Shown here: positions 56,624 through 64,000 of the stretch, one piece after another
How the letters are laid out: the number at the start of each line of letters is the position of its first letter
How positions within the stretch are numbered: the stretch's first letter is position 1
Assembly: GCF_003047295.1 (NCBI RefSeq)
Contig: NZ_PZYZ01000001.1
Location: 124,001 to 188,000 of the forward strand
Direction: 5' to 3'
DNA: 64,000 bases
Source of the DNA: Nocardioides sediminis
Lineage (GTDB): Bacteria > Actinomycetota > Actinomycetes > Propionibacteriales > Nocardioidaceae
Translations under genes and position numbers: made by a program
Notes under the pieces: model-generated
Database searches by the model: none
The model's input: the letters and a program-made list of their open reading frames with translations, nothing else
What the model was told of the DNA's origin: nothing

Positions 56624-57145
56624 ATGACCCAGACCGCCCGCCCCACGCACACCGCCCACCCGGCGTTCCAGGCCTCCCAGCAGCTGGCCGACCACCTCCA
56701 GCAGCTCCTCGTGGACCTCACCGACCTCCACATCCAGGGCAAGCAGGCCCACTGGAACGTCGTCGGCAAGAACTTCCGCGACCTCCACCTCGCGCTCGAC
56801 GAGGTCGTCGACGCGGCCCGCGAGTTCTCCGACACCGTCGCCGAGCGGATGCGCGCGATCTACGTCACGCCCGACGCGCGCTCCGCGACCGTCGCCGCGC
56901 GGACGAGCCTGCCGGAGTTCCCCGCCGACGAGATCGACACGGCCGACTGCGTCGACACCATCGTCGCCGCGCTGTACGCCGTCGCCGGCACCGGCCGCCG
57001 CATCCACGACGAGGTCGACGCCGACGACCCGACCTCCGCCGACATCATCCACACCATCCTCGAGCGCCTCGAGCAGCTCGCCTGGATGATCGACGCCGAG
57101 AACCGGATCGCCAACAACAGCATCCCGCGCTCCATGCACGAGTGA
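56624..57145 (+). CDS. dps: Dps ferritin-like DNA-protection protein
   Basis: A 173-residue Dps/ferritin-like four-helix protein. The ferroxidase region has L-H-I-Q-G-K-Q-A-H-W-N-V-V-G-K-N-F-R-D-L-H and L-D-E-V-V-D-A-A-R-E. Dps dodecamers oxidise Fe2+ with peroxide and protect DNA. The ATG at 56624 is preceded by GAGAGGAAG. Likely peroxide- or iron-controlled, given the two sites upstream. Confidence 0.93.
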   Translation: MTQTARPTHTAHPAFQASQQLADHLQQLLVDLTDLHIQGKQAHWNVVGKNFRDLHLALDEVVDAAREFSDTVAERMRAIYVTPDARSATVAARTSLPEFPADEIDTADCVDTIVAALYAVAGTGRRIHDEVDADDPTSADIIHTILERLEQLAWMIDAENRIANNSIPRSMHE

Positions 57146-57201
57146 CACGACCGACCCTGCGCTGACACAGGACCGAGCCGGCCCGTTGAGCAGTACGACG
57201 C

Positions 57202-57543
57202 TCAGCGGGCCGCTCTGCGTCCGCCCGCGACGCGCGGGGGAGCGGGCTCCGACGGCTCGTCGGGAGCCGAGGTGATGCCCAGGACCCGCAGCAGCCGAGC
57301 GATCATCAGCAACCCGGCGAACAGGCACGCCATCGCCCCGACCGACGCCAGCGCGAGCAGCGCCCAGGCGCCCGACTGCCCGCTGCGCGCCGAGGTGCCG
57401 AAGTCGATCGCCACCCACACGAGGTAGCCCCACGCGACGACGCACAGGGTCACGCCGGCGGCCAGGGCGAGGGCCGCGTGGTTGATGCCCGTGCGCTGCT
57501 TGGGGCCGCGCCGCGACCCTGCCCGCTTCCCCGAAGATGCCAC
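57202..57543 (-). CDS. Hypothetical two-TM membrane protein
   Basis: A 113-residue protein with a basic N-terminus (K-R-A-G-S-R-R-G-P-K-Q-R), TM segments around residues 24-46 and 58-82, and an Ala/Pro/Arg-rich tail. The frame extends upstream to 57726, but that would cover most of the divergent regulatory gap. GTG 57543 is preferred, though no clear Shine-Dalgarno sequence precedes it. Function unknown. Confidence 0.6.
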   Translation of the reverse strand: MASSGKRAGSRRGPKQRTGINHAALALAAGVTLCVVAWGYLVWVAIDFGTSARSGQSGAWALLALASVGAMACLFAGLLMIARLLRVLGITSAPDEPSEPAPPRVAGGRRAAR

Positions 57544-57747
57544 GGGAGCATTGTGTCCGATGGGGCCGCCGAACGGGGCCGGAACACTCGCAAGGGAGAC
57601 CTCCGACACGCCGCCCGATCGGGTCAGAGCAACCCAAGTCTCGAGCCCTCCGCAGCCCCTGACCTGCACGTTTGCCCAGCACGGGAACGACACGCCGAAT
57701 GGCCCGTTCGGGCCACTTGCCAACACCTCCGCACCGACGTACGGTTA

Positions 57748-57765
57748 CCACTACATCTAGTAGTT
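57748..57765. promoter_or_regulatory. NrdR box 1
   Basis: CCACTACATCTAGTAGTT, with the core ACATCTAGT at 57753-57761 as in actinobacterial NrdR boxes. Upstream of nrdR-nrdJ. Confidence 0.7.
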
Positions 57766-57778
57766 ACACCGTTGTGGT

Positions 57779-57796
57779 TCTCCACATCTAGTCCAC
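57779..57796. promoter_or_regulatory. NrdR box 2
   Basis: Core ACATCTAGT repeated at 57784-57792, exactly 31 bp from box 1, the three-helical-turn spacing typical of paired NrdR boxes. Confidence 0.7.
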
Positions 57797-57935
57797 AGGG
57801 ACCGGGTGTCGACCTCACAGCCAGAGGCTACTTGTCCACAGGAATCACCGGCCGGTCCACAGGCGTTGACACCCCAGAGGGGTGTTCGAGTCGCGCCCAG
57901 GACCGGGCGGACGAGCGAGGAGGGGAGGCCCGCAC

Positions 57936-58400
57936 ATGCACTGTCCTTACTGCCGCAACACCGACACCCGTGTGCTCGACTCCCGCGTCGCCGACGACGG
58001 CAGCTCCATCCGCCGCCGTCGTACCTGCAACGACTGCGCCAAGCGGTTCACCACCGTGGAGCAGATGCAGCTGACGATCCTCAAGCGCAGCGGGGCGAGC
58101 GAGCCGTTCACCCGCGACAAGGCGATCTCCGGCGTCCGCAAGGCGTGCAAGGGCCGTCCCGTCACCGAGGACCAGCTCGCCTGCCTGGGCCAGGCCGTCG
58201 AGGACGCCCTGCGCCTCAGCGGCTCTGCCGAGATCCCCGCCCACGAGGTCGGCCTCGCGATCCTGAGCCCGCTCCGCGAGCTCGACGAGGTCGCCTACCT
58301 CCGCTTCGCCAGCGTCTACCGCGCCTTCCAGAGCGCCGAGGACTTCGAGGCGGAGATCGAGATGCTCCGGATGGAGCGCCATTCGGCGCCCGCGGGCTGA
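57936..58400 (+). CDS. nrdR: Transcriptional regulator NrdR
   Basis: A 154-residue repressor of ribonucleotide reductase genes. Zinc ribbon M-H-C-P-Y-C at the N-terminus with C-N-D-C (about residues 31-34), then R-R-R-R-x-C and the ATP-cone domain ([11 protein letters not shown]). ATG 57936 follows GAGGAGGGGAGG. The zinc ribbon begins at this Met, so the longer frame from 57882 is rejected. It lies 109 bp upstream of nrdJ and is probably co-transcribed. Confidence 0.96.
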   Translation: MHCPYCRNTDTRVLDSRVADDGSSIRRRRTCNDCAKRFTTVEQMQLTILKRSGASEPFTRDKAISGVRKACKGRPVTEDQLACLGQAVEDALRLSGSAEIPAHEVGLAILSPLRELDEVAYLRFASVYRAFQSAEDFEAEIEMLRMERHSAPAG

Positions 58401-58509
58401 CACAGACTGCCCGGCACGTCGTGGGGAAGCGGCGTGCCGGGCGCACCACTCAAGGTCGGTGAGACACCGGCCGGCAGCAGCGACCACACACGAGGGATCA
58501 GGAGAACCC

Positions 58510-61386
58510 ATGACCGAGACGGTGAGCACCCGCTCCAAGGCCAAGGCGAAGGGCAAGGGCCTCACGCTGGAGCGCGTCTTCAGCACCGAGGGCACCCACC
58601 CCTACGACGCCATCACCTGGGAGCGTCGCGACGTCGTCCAGACCAACTGGAAGACCGGCGACACCGTCTTCGAGCAGCGTGGCGTGGAGTTCCCCGACTT
58701 CTGGTCGGTCAACGCCTCCACGATCGTCACCAGCAAGTACTTCCGCGGCGCCGTCGGCACCGACGCCCGCGAGTGGAGCCTCAAGCAGCTCATCGACCGG
58801 ATCGTGAAGACCTACACCAAGGCCGGCATCGACCACGGCTACTTCGCGACCGACGCCGACGCCGAGGTCTTCGAGCACGAGCTGACCTGGCTGCTGGTCA
58901 ACCAGTACTTCTCCTTCAACTCTCCCGTGTGGTTCAACGTCGGCACGCCCTCGCCGCAGCAGGTCTCGGCCTGCTTCATCCTCTCGGTCGACGACTCGAT
59001 GGACTCGATCCTCAACTGGTACAAGGAGGAGGGCTTCATCTTCAAGGGCGGCTCCGGTGCCGGCCTCAACCTCTCCCGCATCCGCTCCTCCAAGGAGCTC
59101 CTCTCCTCCGGTGGTACGGCGAGCGGCCCGGTCTCCTTCATGCGCGGCGCCGACGCCTCGGCGGGCACCATCAAGTCGGGCGGCGCCACGCGTCGCGCGG
59201 CCAAGATGGTCGTCCTCGACGTCGACCACCCGGACATCGAGGAGTTCGTGATGACCAAGGCGCGCGAGGAGGACAAGATCCGCGCGCTGCGCGACGCCGG
59301 CTTCGACATGGACCTCGGCGGCGCCGACATCACCTCCGTGCAGTACCAGAACGCCAACAACTCCGTCCGCGTCAGCGACGAGTTCATGCGCGCGGTCGAG
59401 GAGGGCACCGAGTTCGGCCTGCGTGCCCGCGGCACCGGCGAGGTCATCGAGACCGTCGACGCCCGCGACCTGTTCAAGAAGATAAGCCAGGCCGCGTGGG
59501 AGTGCGCCGACCCGGGCCTGCAGTACGACGACACGATCAACGACTGGCACACCAACCCCGAGACCGGCCGCATCACCGCGTCCAACCCGTGCTCGGAGTA
59601 CATGTCGCTCGACAACTCCTCGTGCAACCTGGCGTCGCTCAACCTGCTCAAGTTCCTCAAGGACGACGACACCTTCGACGCCGCGCTCTTCGCCAAGGCC
59701 GTCGAGTTCATCATCACCGCGATGGACATCTCCATCTGCTTCGCCGACTTCCCGACCGAGTCGATCGGTGAGACCACCCGCGACTACCGCCAGCTCGGCA
59801 TCGGCTACGCCAACCTCGGCGCCCTGCTGATGGCCATGGGCCTGGGCTACGACTCCGAGGGTGGCCGCTCCATGGCCGCCGCGATCACGTCGCTCATGAC
59901 CGGTACGTCGTACAAGCGCTCGGCCGAGCTCGCCGGCATCGTCGGCCCCTACGCCGGCTACCAGCGCAACGCCGAGGCCCACAAGCGGGTCATGCGCAAG
60001 CACCAGGCCGCCAACGACCAGGTGCGCGTGCTGCACACCGAGGACGGCCGCGTGCTCAAGCTCGCCACCCAGGCCTGGGCCGACGTGATCAAGACCGGTG
60101 AGAAGAACGGCTTTCGCAACGCGCAGGCCTCGGTGCTCGCGCCGACCGGCACCATCGGCTTCATGATGGACTGCGACACCACCGGCATCGAGCCCGACTT
60201 CTCCCTGGTGAAGTTCAAGAAGCTCGTCGGCGGCGGCTCCATGCAGATCGTCAACCAGACGATCCCGCGGGCGCTGAAGAAGCTCGGCTACCAGCCCGAG
60301 CAGGTCGAGGCGATCGTCGCCTACATCGCCGAGCACGGCCACGTGATCGACGCCCCGGGCCTCAAGACCGAGCACTACGAGGTCTTCGACACCGCGATGG
60401 GCGCCCGCGCGCTCAAGCCGATGGGCCACGTGCGGATGATGGCGGCCGCCCAGCCGTTCCTCTCCGGCGCCATCTCCAAGACGGTCAACCTCCCCGAGAG
60501 CGCGACCGTGGAGGAGATCGAGGACGTCTACATGCAGTCCTGGAAGCTCGGCCTCAAGGCGACCGCGATCTACCGCGACAACTGCAAGGTCGGCCAGCCG
60601 CTCTCCGACGGTGGCGGCAAGGCCAAGAAGGACGCGGCCGACGCCGCGGACGCCGCCGAGGCCGAGGCGACCAAGGTCATCGAGAAGGTCGTCTACGCCC
60701 CGACCCGCAAGCGCCTCCCCAAGTCGCGCGTCTCCCGCACGACGTCCTTCACGGTCGGCGGCGCCGAGGGCTACATGACCTCGGGTGCCCACGACGACGG
60801 CGAGCTGGGCGAGGTCTTCCTCAAGCTCGGCAAGCAGGGCTCGACCCTGGCCGGCGTCATGGACGCCTTCTCGATCGCTGTCTCGATCGGCCTGCAGTAC
60901 GGCGTCCCGTTGGAGACCTACGTCTCGAAGTTCACCAACCTGCGCTTCGAGCCCGCCGGCCTCACCGACGACCCGGACGTGCGGATGTCGCAGTCGATCA
61001 TGGACTACATCTTCCGCCGCCTCGCCCTGGACTACCTGTCCTTCGAGGAGCGCTCGATGCTCGGCATCTACTCCGCCGAGGAGCGCCAGCGTCACCTCGA
61101 GACCGGCTCCTACGAGCCGATCGTGGAGGAGACCGGCTCGGCCGCCGAGCTCGTCGAGACCCACGAAGTCCTCGACGTGGAGACCAAGGACACGCACGGC
61201 TCCGAGGCCCGCGAGGTCCCGGCTCACGTCACCGCCGGCGAGGCGCACACCTCCGCCGAGCTGCTCGAGAAGATCACCGGTACGGCGGTCGACTCGCCGC
61301 TCTGCATGACCTGCGGCACCAAGATGCGGCCGGCTGGCTCGTGCTACGTCTGCGAGGGATGCGGGAGCACCAGCGGCTGCAGCTGA
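58510..61386 (+). CDS. nrdJ: Vitamin B12-dependent (class II) ribonucleoside-diphosphate reductase
   Basis: A 958-residue class II RNR making deoxynucleotides with adenosylcobalamin. Active-site parts are V-S-A-C-F-I-L-S-V-D-D-S-M, N-P-C-S-E-Y-M-S-L-D-N-S-S-C-N-L-A-S-L-N and A-P-T-G-T-I-G-F. A Lys/Ala-rich linker (about 700-725) leads to the TSCPD domain (about 750-850). The C-terminal tail has Cys-rich C-M-T-C-G-T-K-M and C-Y-V-C-E-G-C-G, the thiol-shuttling zinc-finger end. ATG 58510 has AGGAG 5-6 nt upstream. Controlled by the NrdR boxes. A terminator follows. Confidence 0.95.
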   Translation: MTETVSTRSKAKAKGKGLTLERVFSTEGTHPYDAITWERRDVVQTNWKTGDTVFEQRGVEFPDFWSVNASTIVTSKYFRGAVGTDAREWSLKQLIDRIVKTYTKAGIDHGYFATDADAEVFEHELTWLLVNQYFSFNSPVWFNVGTPSPQQVSACFILSVDDSMDSILNWYKEEGFIFKGGSGAGLNLSRIRSSKELLSSGGTASGPVSFMRGADASAGTIKSGGATRRAAKMVVLDVDHPDIEEFVMTKAREEDKIRALRDAGFDMDLGGADITSVQYQNANNSVRVSDEFMRAVEEGTEFGLRARGTGEVIETVDARDLFKKISQAAWECADPGLQYDDTINDWHTNPETGRITASNPCSEYMSLDNSSCNLASLNLLKFLKDDDTFDAALFAKAVEFIITAMDISICFADFPTESIGETTRDYRQLGIGYANLGALLMAMGLGYDSEGGRSMAAAITSLMTGTSYKRSAELAGIVGPYAGYQRNAEAHKRVMRKHQAANDQVRVLHTEDGRVLKLATQAWADVIKTGEKNGFRNAQASVLAPTGTIGFMMDCDTTGIEPDFSLVKFKKLVGGGSMQIVNQTIPRALKKLGYQPEQVEAIVAYIAEHGHVIDAPGLKTEHYEVFDTAMGARALKPMGHVRMMAAAQPFLSGAISKTVNLPESATVEEIEDVYMQSWKLGLKATAIYRDNCKVGQPLSDGGGKAKKDAADAADAAEAEATKVIEKVVYAPTRKRLPKSRVSRTTSFTVGGAEGYMTSGAHDDGELGEVFLKLGKQGSTLAGVMDAFSIAVSIGLQYGVPLETYVSKFTNLRFEPAGLTDDPDVRMSQSIMDYIFRRLALDYLSFEERSMLGIYSAEERQRHLETGSYEPIVEETGSAAELVETHEVLDVETKDTHGSEAREVPAHVTAGEAHTSAELLEKITGTAVDSPLCMTCGTKMRPAGSCYVCEGCGSTSGCS

Positions 61387-61398
61387 TGATCTGCGAGA

Positions 61399-61435
61399 GG
61401 GGAGGGCCAGGATCTAAGGACCCCGGCCCTCCTTT
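61399..61435 (+). terminator. Terminator after nrdJ
   Basis: An 8-bp perfect stem (61401-61408 with 61425-61432) followed by TTT, 15 bp after the stop. It marks the end of the conserved block and the start of a lower-GC segment. Confidence 0.75.
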
Positions 61436-61483
61436 CAGTCTCGGGAAGAAGCAGGGAGATGACGAGAAGAGCCTAATCGGCGA

Positions 61484-61501
61484 GAGAACATATATGTTCT
61501 C
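61484..61501. promoter_or_regulatory. Perfect 18-bp palindrome upstream of the HTH gene (operator)
   Basis: GAGAACATATATGTTCTC is a perfect AT-centred palindrome 33 bp before the GTG of the HTH regulator, typical of a self-regulated XRE or controller-protein operator. Confidence 0.75.
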
Positions 61502-61534
61502 GTGAGGCTGCAGTGACTCCACAAGGGTTGGTGC

Positions 61535-61789
61535 GTGCCGAATACCAAGACCGGCTCTCACCGGCCTCTTCCAGCATCCACCGCTAGATCCCTAGCGACT
61601 GCTCTCCGCTCCCGCCGAGAGGCCGCGGGGCTGACGCAGGAGGACTTGGCGAGTAGAGCTCAGGTCTCGGTTCAAGTAGTGCGGCGGATCGAGGCCGCGA
61701 CGGCCAACCCGACACTTGGAACGCTCCACGCCGTCACAACGGCGCTCGACGTCTCCTGGACTGATCTCCTTGTCGAGATCGGCGACTGA
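61535..61789 (+). CDS. XRE-family HTH regulator (controller-protein-like)
   Basis: An 84-residue HTH protein. The XRE domain (about residues 20-80) reads L-R-S-R-R-E-A-A-G-L-T-Q-E-D-L-A-S-R-A-Q-V-S, V-V-R-R-I-E, T-L-G-T-L. Size and design match restriction-modification controller proteins and small phage-type repressors. GTG 61535. Its TGA shares one base with the ATG of the SRA-HNH gene (TGATG), so both are coupled. The palindrome upstream is the likely autoregulatory site. Confidence 0.88.
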   Translation: MPNTKTGSHRPLPASTARSLATALRSRREAAGLTQEDLASRAQVSVQVVRRIEAATANPTLGTLHAVTTALDVSWTDLLVEIGD

Positions 61790-62820
61790 TGGCCGATTAC
61801 TTCTTCGGCGAGCTGCCGGGTGAGCCAGTTGGGACCGCCTACCCAAATCGTGCGGCCGCTGCTCGTGCTGGCGTCCATCAGGTGCGTCAGCAAGGCATTG
61901 CGGGCAATCGAAAAGTTGGGTGCGCTTCGATTGTGCTGTCTGGCGGGTATGACACCGATGAGGACTATGGCCACGAGATCTTCTACACGGGTCGCGGCGG
62001 GCAGGACCCGTCGAACCCGCGTGGCCCGCACATCGCAGACCAAGACCTCGGTCTAAGTGATAACGCTGCACTCGTGACAAGCCAGCTAACGGGTCAGCCT
62101 CTGCGGATAATTCGAGGGTCCGGCCACGACAGTCCCTTTTCGCCGGCCGCCGGGTACCGCTATGACGGTCTCTACAAGGTGACGAAACACTACCCGCTGA
62201 AACATTCGGGTGATGGCTACCTGCGGTGGATGTTTCATCTCGTGCAGCTCACGCCCGAGGAAGCCTCCAGCTACACGCCTTCAGAGAATCGTGAGGCGAA
62301 CGCCGAGGCGTACGTGAGGAAGGACCTGGGCTCAGGCGTCGCGGCGAGCAGTGCTTCCGGGCCCTCGAGTCACCTTGTCGACCCGTTCTTCCATCAACCG
62401 CTCATGCTCGTCCTGCCCGCCGGCCAAACTGATCCTGGAAGCAAGGTCGTGGTCACCGAACGTGTCATTCGGGACACGAAGATCACCGCTGCAGTCAAGA
62501 TGATGTACGACAACACTTGTCAGCTGTGTGGTACCAAGCTTGCTACAAGCACTGGCTACTACTCCGAAGGCGCACACGTGCGACCGCTGGGCAAGCCACA
62601 TCACGGTCCTGACGTCATGGGCAACATTCTCTGCATGTGTCCTAATCATCACGCGGCATTCGACAAGGGTGGAATCTTCGTTGACGAGGATTTCCAAGTC
62701 CGAACCCATGATGGAACCCTGATAGGTGTTCTGCATATCAACGACGCTCATAAATTGGATGGGAATAACTTCAGCTATCACCGCGCGCATCATGGACTGG
62801 AAGTAGTTGCCGTACCTTAA
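61789..62820 (+). CDS. SRA-HNH endonuclease (type IV, modified-cytosine-dependent restriction)
   Basis: A 343-residue two-domain nuclease. Residues about 1-158 form a YDG/SRA domain (V-L-S-G-G-Y-D-T-D-E-D-Y-G, F-Y-T-G-R-G-G, G-Y-R-Y-D-G-L-Y-K-V at 122-131), which flips and reads 5-methyl- or hydroxymethylcytosine. Residues about 240-300 form an HNH nuclease with zinc cysteines C244, C247, C282 and C284, H263, N279 and H287/H288. The layout equals SRA-HNH enzymes such as TagI. It would cut modified (for example phage or invading) DNA. No methyltransferase is nearby, as expected for type IV. Confidence 0.88.
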   Translation: MADYFFGELPGEPVGTAYPNRAAAARAGVHQVRQQGIAGNRKVGCASIVLSGGYDTDEDYGHEIFYTGRGGQDPSNPRGPHIADQDLGLSDNAALVTSQLTGQPLRIIRGSGHDSPFSPAAGYRYDGLYKVTKHYPLKHSGDGYLRWMFHLVQLTPEEASSYTPSENREANAEAYVRKDLGSGVAASSASGPSSHLVDPFFHQPLMLVLPAGQTDPGSKVVVTERVIRDTKITAAVKMMYDNTCQLCGTKLATSTGYYSEGAHVRPLGKPHHGPDVMGNILCMCPNHHAAFDKGGIFVDEDFQVRTHDGTLIGVLHINDAHKLDGNNFSYHRAHHGLEVVAVP

Positions 62821-63045
62821 ACCCGAACGGCGTGCCGAACGAACGCGCCCTGCTGGGTGACTCCGCGCGGCGCAGCGTCATGTCGACTGCTGACTCTCTG
62901 AACTGGTAACCGTGGTCCGAAGGTGCCACAGTCTCGTGCATTCGCCCATCGGGGCCAAGTCGGCCGCCGCGTCACTACACCCAACTTCGAGCGGTCGTCC
63001 TCGCAATCCTGAGACGGGGCGTCGCTGCGCGATTAGCCTGCGCGC
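62821..63045. other. Intergenic region between the two HNH genes
   Basis: In this 225-bp stretch I see only the TAGCCT -10 of the downstream gene (63034-63039). No hairpin or gene stands out. Confidence 0.5.
63034..63039 (+). promoter_or_regulatory. Leaderless -10 element (TAGCCT) of the membrane HNH gene
   Basis: TANNNT hexamer 6 nt before GTG 63046. Confidence 0.4.
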
Positions 63046-63876
63046 GTGAGTGCAGAGTCGACAGTCCTTCTGGTCCTAGGCGTTTTCGCTAGCGTCGGGA
63101 TCGCTGCCGCAGTCACGCTTGCCTCCAAGCGCCGTGCGATCGTAACCGCGGAGAGTGACGCACTGGCTCGGCTCGTGGCGTTGAACGAACGCTTCGCGGC
63201 GCAACTGCGCTACCCCGCCCCGATCTCCTACGCCTGGGAGGACAGGGTCACTTCCAAATCGAAGTTCGACCGATACGACCTTCACAAGTTCTTTCTGGAG
63301 AGACTCATAGGACTCGAGCAAGAAGTAGGGCTCGCGCTCGACCTGCACCGACGGGATGTTGGCATCTACAGTCGGTACAAACGAGAGCTCGATCAGCTCG
63401 AAGCGGCGGCGCTCGGTCGGACACTGTCAAAGCGTCTGAGTGCCGCCACATTCGAGCGCATCGAGCGGAAGCTTTTCTCCAGGCAGCGCCTGCCTGAGCC
63501 GGCGTGCCACGCACAGGTACGTTGCTCGGTCTCGTACACGACTCCGCAGGGCAGGAACTCGTACCGCAAATCCCGGGACTGGGACTTCGAGCAGCTTGCT
63601 GCGGGCCTCCAGGAGATGCGGACGATCCGCGAAGCTCAGACCACGACAGCGTTCCTTCGTCAGCAGGAGCGCAACCGCATGACAGCCCGCCTGCGTTTCG
63701 CGGTCTTGAACCGCGACGACTCGCGTTGCAGGGGTTGCGGGGCAAGCGCGAAGATCCACGGTGCTGTGCTTCACGTGGACCACATCGTTCCCGTGAGCAA
63801 GGGCGGGAAGACCGTCCTCGAAAACCTTCAGACGCTGTGCGAACCATGCAACCTCGGGAAGAGCAACAAGTTCTGA
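63046..63876 (+). CDS. Membrane-anchored HNH nuclease
   Basis: A 276-residue protein. One N-terminal TM segment (about residues 6-26) is followed by a helical charged region (about 30-200) with no known domain. A C-terminal HNH nuclease (about 213-276) follows: C-R-G-C-G (C228, C231), H-V-D-H-I-V-P-V-S-K (H243, H246), E-N-L-Q-T-L-C-E-P-C-N (N258 or so, C263, C266). All catalytic residues are kept. GTG 63046 with a leaderless -10. A membrane tether on an HNH enzyme suggests action on incoming DNA at the envelope, but that is inference. It ends 124 bp before the window edge, and nothing further is seen. Confidence 0.8.
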   Translation: MSAESTVLLVLGVFASVGIAAAVTLASKRRAIVTAESDALARLVALNERFAAQLRYPAPISYAWEDRVTSKSKFDRYDLHKFFLERLIGLEQEVGLALDLHRRDVGIYSRYKRELDQLEAAALGRTLSKRLSAATFERIERKLFSRQRLPEPACHAQVRCSVSYTTPQGRNSYRKSRDWDFEQLAAGLQEMRTIREAQTTTAFLRQQERNRMTARLRFAVLNRDDSRCRGCGASAKIHGAVLHVDHIVPVSKGGKTVLENLQTLCEPCNLGKSNKF

Positions 63877-64000
63877 GCATCCTCGCAAGGATGCGCGTCG
63901 TTTGTTGGGCGAGAAGCACCCTTTGCACCTATGTCCCGGGGTGCTGGCCCAGTTTCCCGGTTTGCCAGGTCTCGTCTCGTCAGCCGTCGTATCGTGCTGA

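Larger units (their letters stand above)
57544..57935. other. Divergent regulatory region upstream of nrdR
   Basis: This 392-bp stretch holds the two NrdR boxes (57748-57796) and the nrdR leader, including a GAGGAGGGGAGG ribosome-binding stretch. I see no supported gene in it. Confidence 0.6.

Noticed and set aside
57544..57726. N-terminal extension of the two-TM protein to 57726
   Set aside because: The added residues lack conservation cues and would cover most of the regulatory gap before nrdR.
58401..58509. Cobalamin riboswitch before nrdJ
   Set aside because: No B12-box-like sequence is present, and regulation is explained by NrdR boxes upstream of nrdR.
61789..63876. Complete type II restriction-modification system
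   Set aside because: No methyltransferase gene is present. The SRA domain points to modification-dependent (type IV) cleavage instead.

Overview
The window is high-GC actinobacterial chromosome, most like Nocardioidaceae (Nocardioides and relatives). The evidence is strong G/C third-position bias, GTG and TTG starts, leaderless promoters, actinobacterial markers (RpfB, Pmt, a lexA/LysM/nrdR block, class II RNR), and gene order matching two blocks of the Mycobacterium tuberculosis chromosome. No transposase, integrase, phage gene or CRISPR array was seen.

Region 1 (1-10.6 kb) is conserved housekeeping: the end of a SepX/GlpR-like gene, tRNA-Ala(CGC), a DUF1540 protein, the protein mannosyltransferase pmt, then rsmI-tatD-rpfB-rsmA-ispE-ABC-F, with a MarR regulator and a DUF4442 protein. 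This is the order of the M. tuberculosis Rv0996-Rv1011 block. Region 2 (10.6-14.0 kb) is a gluABCD-type amino-acid ABC transporter. Region 3 (14.1-29.1 kb) is accessory carbohydrate metabolism. It holds a secreted GH16 glucanase, a secreted sugar dehydrogenase fused to LamG, and a secreted LamG-like protein. Next comes a tight operon of a branched-chain-amino-acid-type ABC importer (livKHMGF), a Gfo/Idh oxidoreductase, a DUF993 aldolase-like protein and a TIM-barrel isomerase. A divergent LacI regulator and glycerate kinase complete it. The operon promoter carries two tandem LacI-type operators and a CRP-like site, so it is probably an induced, catabolite-controlled pathway ending in glycerate. 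The substrate is unknown.

Region 4 (29.0-61.4 kb) is the second conserved block, miaB-miaA-dapF-hflX-dinG-lexA-LysM-nrdR-nrdJ, interrupted by accessory genes. These include an AbiEi/DUF559-type gene flanked by two inverted copies of a hairpin, a MT0933-like antitoxin, ggt, an AraC-DinB regulator with a reductase, a P-domain/TSP3 secreted protein, a fused SecDF, three secreted or membrane phosphatase genes, and a ~4.4 kb insertion between the LysM gene and nrdR (DUF6318 lipoprotein, CAP protein, Dps). Recognisable control sites are SOS boxes between lexA and the LysM gene, two NrdR boxes 31 bp apart, and an iron-box-like site with a 7-1-7 Fur-type palindrome before dps.

Region 5 (61.4-64.0 kb) follows the nrdJ terminator and has visibly lower GC and relaxed codon use. 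It holds a small HTH regulator translationally coupled to an SRA-HNH protein, which looks like a type IV modification-dependent restriction system with its own palindromic operator, and a membrane-anchored HNH nuclease.
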